A DNA stretch of 8,207 bases from Candidatus Symbiothrix sp. (lineage in GTDB: Bacteria; Bacteroidota; Bacteroidia; Bacteroidales; Azobacteroidaceae): the NCBI GenBank assembly GCA_031284765.1, contig JAITXK010000043.1, forward strand, positions 1 to 8,207, read 5' to 3'. Below are positions 1-5,787 of this stretch, piece by piece (within the stretch, counting starts at the first letter, position 1; each line of letters opens with the position of its first letter). Position numbers and translations under genes: made by a program. Under the pieces are notes generated by a model. The model worked only from the letters and a program-made list of their open reading frames with translations. It had not been told where the DNA came from and made no database searches.

Positions 1-330
1 GCGAATGAAGGCTTTGTGTCTGTGACTTTTACCGATAAAGGCGGAGAAATCTATACCAACCGTTATTTCCTAAGCCTGCAAAAAGACATTCCCTTCCCCG
101 CAGTGAAAATCAGTCGTAACATTCAGGCGATATCCGGAGGCTATGAGATTAGCTTGCAACCGGATCGATTTGCCCGCGCCGTCTTTCTGTCTATGGATGG
201 AATAGATCACTTTTTTGAAGACAATTACTTTGATTTATTGCCGGGGAAGGAGGTGAAAGTAAAGGTCAGCACAGCGTTGTCCCGAAAGGAGTTTGAAAAA
301 CAATTGAAGATACGTTCGTATAACAGATAA
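1..330 (+). CDS. Beta-mannosidase (GH2 family), C-terminal fragment
   Basis: This is the last 109 codons of a gene whose start lies before the window; the reading frame is open from base 1 and ends in TAA at 328-330. The fragment is a beta-rich C-terminal domain with the sequence FFEDNYFDLLPGKEVKVKV near its end. That pattern matches the C-terminal Ig-like domain of GH2 beta-mannosidases, which have (F)FSDNYFDLLPGE followed by alternating valines. Enzymes of this family release terminal beta-D-mannose from the non-reducing end of manno-oligosaccharides and, in Bacteroidota, usually act in the periplasm. The catalytic TIM barrel is outside the window, so neither activity nor signal peptide can be checked. 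A GTG inside the frame at 16-18 is an internal valine, not a start. Other GH2 exo-enzymes share this fold, so substrate is less certain than family. Confidence 0.72.
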   Translation, partial: ANEGFVSVTFTDKGGEIYTNRYFLSLQKDIPFPAVKISRNIQAISGGYEISLQPDRFARAVFLSMDGIDHFFEDNYFDLLPGKEVKVKVSTALSRKEFEKQLKIRSYNR

Positions 331-365
331 AATATCCGTTTTGCCCTGAAAAATCACCCAAACAC

Positions 366-397
366 TTGGTGAAATAAAAAAAATAGCACTACTTTTG
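366..397 (+). promoter_or_regulatory. Bacteroides-type promoter for the secreted-protein operon
   Basis: TTGG at 366-369 is followed, after 20 bases, by TACTTTTG at 390-397. The second element fits the Bacteroidota -7 consensus TAnnTTTG exactly, and the first resembles the -33 TTTG element at the usual distance. Transcription would begin a few bases past 397, leaving a leader of roughly 60 bases before the ATG at 466. The A-rich stretch between the elements (373-384) is also typical. The call is by eye from the consensus. Confidence 0.7.
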
Positions 398-419
398 CCC
401 CGAAATTTTTAAGGGGAAA
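394..419 (+). repeat. GC-rich dyad at the promoter/5' leader junction
   Basis: TTT-G-CCCC (394-401) and GGGG-AAA (413-419) form an inverted repeat with an 11-base AT-rich loop and one unpaired G at 397. The left arm overlaps the end of the -7 element and the likely transcription start. It could be a hairpin at the mRNA 5' end or an operator-like dyad. The arms are short, so it may also be chance; nothing else identifies a regulator. Confidence 0.35.
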
Positions 420-465
420 TTAAGATAGACTAAGTATAATTCATAAATTAAAAAAACACGGAAAA

Positions 466-1152
466 ATGAAAAAAAGATCGGTTTTTTTATTGATGGTGGT
501 CCTAATGATTGCTGTCAATGGTGTATTTACACAAGTACAAGCACAAGTTAAAATCGGAGGCGATCCCGATATCGCTCCTGTGAGAGGGTCTCTTTTGGAT
601 TTGAATCCTTCCGCTACGGAAGACGCCTCAGGAGGCTTGTCTTTGCCTCGCGTACACTTAACGAGTCTGACTACATTGCAACCCCTTCGGGCAGCGGGGC
701 AGACAGAACCCGGCCACGTCGGTTTGGAGGTGTATAACACGACCGATAACGCCGATTTTCACCCCGGCATGTATGTGTGGACGGGTGAAAAATGGAAATC
801 TTCCGGTGATGAAAGTTCTGGATCTATTTATCTGCCTTCTTTCAATCTGAAATGGCCGCAAACAACCAGCGATACCATTTGTAATGTGTTCAATGTTTAT
901 CAAGCTAATTTTGCATCTACCGCACTCCATCGGGTGGTAAGCGCAGGCGCTTCGCTGACCTCTGTCCCCGAATTTAATGAAACCGTCTCTGCCACCGATT
1001 TCTATTATGTGGTGACCGATTATGATAATACTGCGATCTCTATCAGCAGTATATCGGATGCCGGAGTAATAACCTACAGGAAAGTAGGCTCATCTCCCAT
1101 CCCACCGGAGAATGCGTTTGTCAATATTATCCTTATTCGGAAAAAAAATTAA
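466..1152 (+). CDS. Secreted protein of unknown function with a YVWxGxKW module
   Basis: A 228-residue protein with a clear signal peptide: KKR, a hydrophobic core, and probable cleavage after VQA (residue 26). The mature N-terminus is hydrophilic. It carries GSLLDLNPS (41-49), GGLSLPRVHL (56-65) and, after a GLEVYNT stretch, YVWTGEKW (103-110). This arrangement (lead-in, 'LxLPRVxLTS', 'GxxVYNT...PGxYVWxGxKW') recurs in secreted Bacteroidota proteins whose role is mostly unknown. Residues about 125-228 look like a separate beta-rich domain ending in NIILIRKKN. No catalytic motif, lipobox cysteine, membrane anchor or type IX C-terminal sorting domain is visible. The ATG at 466 is chosen because it directly precedes the signal peptide and lies about 60 bases after the promoter. 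The gene is probably co-transcribed with the next secreted-protein gene 12 bases downstream. A surface or adhesin-associated role is inference only. Confidence 0.75.
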   Translation: MKKRSVFLLMVVLMIAVNGVFTQVQAQVKIGGDPDIAPVRGSLLDLNPSATEDASGGLSLPRVHLTSLTTLQPLRAAGQTEPGHVGLEVYNTTDNADFHPGMYVWTGEKWKSSGDESSGSIYLPSFNLKWPQTTSDTICNVFNVYQANFASTALHRVVSAGASLTSVPEFNETVSATDFYYVVTDYDNTAISISSISDAGVITYRKVGSSPIPPENAFVNIILIRKKN

Positions 1153-1164
1153 TAGATTATTCGT

Positions 1165-3120
1165 ATGAAAGATATATCCATGTCTTCTTGCATAAAGAAG
1201 ATATTTCTATGCTTGATAATGGCAACATCGTTGCTACCCATACAGCTTGTGCAAGCCGACACCGCCTATACGATGGATGGAGGAAACGGCAAAATGGTAT
1301 TTAGACTAAATGCCAATGGAACATTTTACTTGTACAAAAAAAACGCTTCCGGTAATGAGATAAAGCAAATGTACGCGAATTATGAGACGATTTTCGCTAT
1401 AAAAATAGGTAACACGCTATATAAAAGCGGTGAATGTACTGATAGTAAGTGTGGAAGCCCCCCTACTGGAATATCAGCATTACAGGCTTCGAATGTTTCA
1501 GCGGTCACTACCGGTACGATACAACATATAGCAAAAAGATACAGCGGAACGTATAGTACAAATATACCATTTTACGTTGATTTTCGGGTTGATTATAACA
1601 CCTCGGAAGACCGTCTGGCATTTTCTGCTACGATTATTGCCGACGCAATACCGGCCGGTACGCTGATTTCTTATGCTTATGCATTTGATACCTACGTGAA
1701 TAGTCAGGATGCTGCTCGGGCAATTACCTCTCCCGATGTGAAAAGAGGCTCGGTGTCTCTTAATAATAGCAATAAGACATATGAATTAACGCCGGCGGAA
1801 GTGCGGGGTTTGAATTTTATCGGTTGTATCAATAGTACGAGTAGTGGAGGTGACATGTTGGGTTTTTATGCGGATGGATCCAGACGTTTTGATCGGGCAT
1901 ATTCAGCCGCATGGTCTCCTGTCGGAACTCCGGACAAGTATTTAACTCAAGCGCCTAACAATACATTTGATTATCAAGTGACTACTGATAATGGAATCGG
2001 CGTTATTTACGATAATATTCCGACCGGAAAGACTACGGTTATCCAAACATCCTGGTTTATCGCTGCCGATATTACCACTAGAGCTAATTTAGACTGGGCA
2101 TTTAAAGAACGCAATGGTAACCGCAATAATGACAAAGACTTGAAGGTTGCTGTTGGAACTCCGATTGATTTAATTGTAAACGCCTCAAACTTAGGTTCTT
2201 CCTCAATTACAGGTGTTGCTTATACGTTGACCATGCCGACGGGTTTACCGGCGAGCGGTACGGTTACAAGAAGCGGCTTTACCGGCGGCTCTTATTCCGG
2301 GTCAAGCGGAAGCACTTCCTGTTCGGTTAGTGGTGCAACTTTGCCTAAGGATGTCACTGGCGTACTTACCATACCGGTTTCTACGGCAAAGTACGGACAG
2401 TATTCGGTCGGAAGTGCCCAGTTTTCCGGGCTTGCTCAAACGGTTTCTCCAAGCGGCGTATCGCCGTCCTCACTAACCGTGACAACCGAAGTAAACTATG
2501 CGTCAGCTACCGGTAAGAGTGTAAGTAATGGTGAAAGTGCTACTTATACTATAAAATTGCCCACCGGCGTTACTGCCAACGGAGACTTAACGGCTGCGAT
2601 TGGATACACCGGAACGACCACCGCCTTTTCAAGTTTACCGACTTCCGTAACGATTCCTGATGGAAAAGACAGCGCTACATTCACACTCACAGCCTCTACT
2701 ACGGCAGCAATCGGCGCTTCAGTCACAGCTACGATAACCGGTTTCAGTGGATCCAATAGTGTTGCTGTAAAAATTGGTACAATAAAGGCAGTTACGACTA
2801 CGGTGGTAGCCCCCCCCTCGGTTTCCATAACGGCTAATCCGGGATTTATTGTGTGTGCTGATGCTGTTTCGTCCATTACTTTTACCGCTAATCCGGTCAA
2901 TGGAGGAAGTGCGCCTGCTTATATTTGGAAGCTCAATGGAACGCAAGTCGGCACAGGAGCGACTTATACACACAATGATCCGAAAGCCATTCACAAGGCA
3001 ACAATAAGCTGTACCATGACTGCTGATAATTCAAAAACAGCCAGTGATGAAAAAAGTATCCTCGTGCGTGCGTGTTCCATTCCGGTAAATCAGAACATCA
3101 GAGTCAAAATCGCCCCATGA
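1165..3120 (+). CDS. Large secreted multidomain beta-sandwich/Ig-like protein, function unknown
   Basis: A 651-residue protein with a signal peptide (residues 1-31, cleavage likely after VQA); the second ATG at 1180 is an alternative start. Four regions can be seen. Residues about 33-320 form a beta-rich, aromatic-rich domain that I cannot assign; it includes C91 and C96 and a YAYAFDTYVNS stretch. Residues about 323-435 read like a DUF11/CARDB-type repeat (TPIDLIVNASNLGSSSITGV). Residues about 440-545 resemble a Calx-beta-like or similar Thr/Ser-rich sandwich (ESATYTIKLPTG, then VTIPDGKDSATFTLT). Residues about 552-651 are an Ig/PKD-like module common in Bacteroidota exoproteins, with the C564-W588-C616 spacing of an Ig disulfide and core tryptophan. 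No enzyme motif, LPXTG signal, membrane segment or recognisable type IX sorting domain is present. It follows the preceding secreted-protein gene by 12 bases in the same frame, separated by tandem TAA TAG stops, so they probably form one operon. An adhesin or matrix-binding role is plausible but unproven. Confidence 0.75.
   Translation: MKDISMSSCIKKIFLCLIMATSLLPIQLVQADTAYTMDGGNGKMVFRLNANGTFYLYKKNASGNEIKQMYANYETIFAIKIGNTLYKSGECTDSKCGSPPTGISALQASNVSAVTTGTIQHIAKRYSGTYSTNIPFYVDFRVDYNTSEDRLAFSATIIADAIPAGTLISYAYAFDTYVNSQDAARAITSPDVKRGSVSLNNSNKTYELTPAEVRGLNFIGCINSTSSGGDMLGFYADGSRRFDRAYSAAWSPVGTPDKYLTQAPNNTFDYQVTTDNGIGVIYDNIPTGKTTVIQTSWFIAADITTRANLDWAFKERNGNRNNDKDLKVAVGTPIDLIVNASNLGSSSITGVAYTLTMPTGLPASGTVTRSGFTGGSYSGSSGSTSCSVSGATLPKDVTGVLTIPVSTAKYGQYSVGSAQFSGLAQTVSPSGVSPSSLTVTTEVNYASATGKSVSNGESATYTIKLPTGVTANGDLTAAIGYTGTTTAFSSLPTSVTIPDGKDSATFTLTASTTAAIGASVTATITGFSGSNSVAVKIGTIKAVTTTVVAPPSVSITANPGFIVCADAVSSITFTANPVNGGSAPAYIWKLNGTQVGTGATYTHNDPKAIHKATISCTMTADNSKTASDEKSILVRACSIPVNQNIRVKIAP
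2810..2817. repeat. Eight-C homopolymer tract inside the large secreted-protein gene
   Basis: Eight consecutive C bases encode part of the Ala-Pro-Pro linker (residues 549-551) before the last Ig-like domain. Loss of one C would bring TAA at 2828-2830 into frame; gain of one C would bring TAA at 2835-2837 into frame. Either change removes about 100 C-terminal residues. Poly-C/G tracts of about this length can slip during replication, but variation cannot be shown from one sequence. Confidence 0.6.
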
Positions 3121-3129
3121 AACGGATTC

Positions 3130-3163
3130 TTTAGCCATAAATCACATAAAAACATTAACTTTG
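3130..3163 (+). promoter_or_regulatory. Bacteroides-type promoter for the alpha-galactosidase gene
   Basis: TAACTTTG at 3156-3163 matches the -7 consensus TAnnTTTG exactly and lies 23 bases before the ATG at 3187. The upstream partner is weak: TTTA at 3130-3133 is about 22 bases away, slightly longer than usual. The leader would be only about 15-20 bases. This suggests the alpha-galactosidase can be transcribed independently of the two secreted-protein genes before it. Confidence 0.55.
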
Positions 3164-3186
3164 TCGTGTAAAAAAACAATATCAAC

Positions 3187-5787
3187 ATGACAAAACGTAT
3201 TTCATTCTGGGCATTTCTATGTCTTTTCTCCGGATTCCTCCTCCAGGCACAAACTAAAGTAAACCTGAGTGATTTATCCCTGCCGCTGATGACGACCGGC
3301 TACGGCAAGGCCGTGGCCAACAAGAGCATCGATCGCAATCCTATCCGCCTCAACGGCAAAGAATATCAGGGCGTGGGCACACACGCCGAAAGCAAGTTTA
3401 TCGTTTCGCTGAATGGCAAAGCCAAACGTTTCTCCGCCTGGGTGGGTGTGGACGATGAGGTCGGCACACGCGGTTCGGTGGTTTTCGTGGTCACCGCCGA
3501 CGGCAAAGAGCTGTTCCGTTCCCCGGTAATGCACGGTGGAGATAAACCCGCCAAAGTGGATGTTCAATTGAAAAAGGTTGACACAGTGGTATTGGAAGCA
3601 TTGTCAGGCAACGACGGCATCAGCTCCGATCACGCCGACTGGGCCAATGCTTTCTTTGAAATGGAAGAAGGCAAACCGGCGGCCCTACCCGATTGCCGCA
3701 TCATCGAAATTGGCGCTGGTCAAACGCTGCTGACTCTGGCAATGGATAAGAAAAACAACTTATTGCAACAGTATTTCGGTCAACAAGCCGGCCTCGAATC
3801 TGTTTTTCGCAACGGCGAACAAAAGGAGCAGGCGTATCCAACCATCCAGAGCAATAGCCGGTTCACGTATTGGGGCGAACCCGCGTTGCATGTCGTTCAT
3901 GCCGACGGTCACACCTCCACCCAACTGAAATATGTGAATCATGAGACCACGAACACCGATGATAACGTCACAATCACCGTTATTCATTTGAAAGATGATA
4001 CTTATCCGTTTTTCGTTGATCTCTTCTATCAAACCTATAAAAAGGAGAATGTGATGGAACAATGGTCGGAAATCCGTCACCAAGAACCTCAAGCTGTGGT
4101 GGTGAAGGAAGCTGCCTCCTCGGCTTTGACTTTGCATGCTCGTGACTATTGGCTCACGCAATTTACGGGTGATTGGGCGAATGAGTTCCAAATCGACGAA
4201 TATCCCTTGACCGTCGGTTCGAAAGTGTTGGAAAATAAATGGGGGATTACCAGTTCCAACGGCCGTCAGCAACATTTCATGATTTCGTTGGGCAACAAAG
4301 AGCCGTCGGAAACCGAAGGTGAGGTGCTGGCAGGGTCGCTGGCGTGGTCGGGCAACTACCGTCTGCAATTCGAAGTGGCTACTTCTGGGCAGTTGACTGT
4401 CCTTTCGGGCATGAATCCATGGTCGGCCGATTATACTTTGCCGGCGGGAAAAACCTATCGAACGCCGGCATTGATCTATACTTACAGCACTCAGGGGAAG
4501 GGACATGCCAGCCGCAATCTGCATCGTTGGGCGTTGAATTACAATGTGCGCGAAGGCAACACAGCACTCCTCCGCACGATTTTCAACAACTGGGAAGCTA
4601 CGGGGATGAATACTTCCGACCCGGTCATTATTCCTTTCCTGAAACCGGCGCACGATTTGGGTTTCGAACTCTTTTTGCTGGACGACGGATGGTTTGGCCT
4701 CGAAAACAAAGCGCGGGTCTTGGGCGAATGGAATTCAACTCCGAAAATGCACCCGCACGGCATGACACCGATTATCGAAGCGGCTAAAGAAACCGGCATT
4801 GATTTTGGTCTATGGGTAGAGATGGAAATGGCGAATCCTGAAGCGCGTTTGGTGAAAGAACATCCCGAATGGCTGCTGACAGAGCCGGACAGGGAACATC
4901 ATTTGCAACGCGGGCAGTACGTGCTGGATTTGGCGAATCCCGACGTGCAGGACTTTTGCATCCACGCATTCAATGCTATTCTGAAAACATATCCCGATAT
5001 TTCGTTTGTGAAATGGGATTGCAACAGTCCCTTCCACAATCCGTATTCGCAGTATCTGGGCAAGCAGCAGCAACATCTTTGGTACGAATACACGATGGGA
5101 TTGTATCGTGTTTTCAACGAAACGGTCAAAGCCAATCCCGATTTGCAGATGATGCTTTGTTCGGCAGGAGGTGCGCGTTGCGATTACGGGGCGTTGCGTT
5201 ATTTCCATGAATTTTGGACGAGCGACAATACCAATCCGCTCCGCAGGGTGTTTATCCAATGGGGTAGCTCGCACATTTTCCCCGCTAAAGTGCAAGGAGC
5301 GCACGTGACTCACATGGGAAAACAGCCGTTCAAGTTTGCTTTCGATGTTGCGATGAGCGGTTGCCTCGGCATGGATGCCAATCCGGTAACGATGTCGGAA
5401 AAGGACCGGGCAATCACGAAGCGCGCCGTGGAAGTGTATAAAGCAAAAATTCGTCCCGTGGTGCAGTTGGGTGATATCTATCGTTTGGTATCTCCCTATA
5501 AAACAAACCGTTCGGTTGTTTCATACGTATCGGAAGCGCGGGATAAAGCCGTGGTTTTCGTATATCAGGTAAAGAATGATAATCAAGGAATTACCGTCGC
5601 TTTGCAAGGCTTACAGCCCGGCAAACAGTACAAGGTGGAAGAAGTGAATATCGATGCTCCTGCGTCTGCCGCTTGCGCCGAAAACGGTAAAACGCTTTCA
5701 AGCAAAACATTGATGGAAGAGGGATTGCATTTCAATTGCAGCAAACAATTCGATAGCGCTTCAGTTTATCTTTCTATTGTGAATTAG
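3187..5787 (+). CDS. Secreted NPCBM-GH36 alpha-galactosidase
   Basis: An 866-residue exported enzyme predicted to hydrolyse terminal alpha-1,6-galactose from galacto-oligosaccharides or galactomannan side chains. A signal peptide (residues 1-21, ending LLQA before QTKV) has no lipobox cysteine, suggesting a soluble periplasmic or secreted protein. Residues about 24-160 form an NPCBM carbohydrate-binding domain: GVGTHAESKF, WVGVDDEVG and a closing DHADWANAFFEM. The rest is GH36: LDDGWFG (498-504), GLWVEMEMANPEARLV with EHPEW after it, FVKWDCN with the likely nucleophile D611, and CSAGGARCD (658-666) followed by FWTSDNT with the likely acid/base D680. The D611-D680 spacing fits characterised GH36 enzymes. 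The extra length over a typical ~700-residue bacterial GH36 is explained by the NPCBM domain. The start at 3187 gives the signal peptide directly. Alpha-N-acetylgalactosaminidase activity cannot be excluded. The beta-mannosidase upstream is consistent with galactomannan use. The 3' end overlaps ispG on the other strand by 14 bases. Confidence 0.9.
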   Translation: MTKRISFWAFLCLFSGFLLQAQTKVNLSDLSLPLMTTGYGKAVANKSIDRNPIRLNGKEYQGVGTHAESKFIVSLNGKAKRFSAWVGVDDEVGTRGSVVFVVTADGKELFRSPVMHGGDKPAKVDVQLKKVDTVVLEALSGNDGISSDHADWANAFFEMEEGKPAALPDCRIIEIGAGQTLLTLAMDKKNNLLQQYFGQQAGLESVFRNGEQKEQAYPTIQSNSRFTYWGEPALHVVHADGHTSTQLKYVNHETTNTDDNVTITVIHLKDDTYPFFVDLFYQTYKKENVMEQWSEIRHQEPQAVVVKEAASSALTLHARDYWLTQFTGDWANEFQIDEYPLTVGSKVLENKWGITSSNGRQQHFMISLGNKEPSETEGEVLAGSLAWSGNYRLQFEVATSGQLTVLSGMNPWSADYTLPAGKTYRTPALIYTYSTQGKGHASRNLHRWALNYNVREGNTALLRTIFNNWEATGMNTSDPVIIPFLKPAHDLGFELFLLDDGWFGLENKARVLGEWNSTPKMHPHGMTPIIEAAKETGIDFGLWVEMEMANPEARLVKEHPEWLLTEPDREHHLQRGQYVLDLANPDVQDFCIHAFNAILKTYPDISFVKWDCNSPFHNPYSQYLGKQQQHLWYEYTMGLYRVFNETVKANPDLQMMLCSAGGARCDYGALRYFHEFWTSDNTNPLRRVFIQWGSSHIFPAKVQGAHVTHMGKQPFKFAFDVAMSGCLGMDANPVTMSEKDRAITKRAVEVYKAKIRPVVQLGDIYRLVSPYKTNRSVVSYVSEARDKAVVFVYQVKNDNQGITVALQGLQPGKQYKVEEVNIDAPASAACAENGKTLSSKTLMEEGLHFNCSKQFDSASVYLSIVN

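Noticed and set aside
354..372. Imperfect hairpin (CCAA-ACAC-TTGG with outer TCA/TGA) after the beta-mannosidase gene, considered as a terminator
   Set aside because: The stem is short and bulged, and it is followed by A-rich rather than T-rich sequence on the coding strand. It also overlaps the -33 element of the next promoter.
1141..1167. The two secreted-protein genes are in the same frame, separated only by TAA TAG and three codons, suggesting one split gene
   Set aside because: The downstream protein starts with its own complete signal peptide, and the upstream protein ends in a natural-looking C-terminus, so they read as two genes.
1336..1343. Eight-A run near the start of the large secreted-protein gene (another at 1141-1148)
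   Set aside because: A runs of this length are common in AT-leaning leaders and Lys/Asn codons. Alone they are weak evidence for programmed slippage.
1165..3186. Lower G+C in the first part of the large secreted-protein gene, considered as a sign of horizontal transfer
   Set aside because: Hand counts of single 60-base lines gave about 40-43% there against 55-57% early in the alpha-galactosidase gene, but later lines overlap (about 52% and 43%). No mobile-element remnants or flanking repeats are visible.
3760..4653. A 297-codon open frame on the minus strand inside the alpha-galactosidase gene
   Set aside because: The plus-strand frame encodes conserved GH36 sequence throughout. The opposite product has no recognisable domain and an atypical Arg/His/Pro-rich composition, as expected for a shadow frame.
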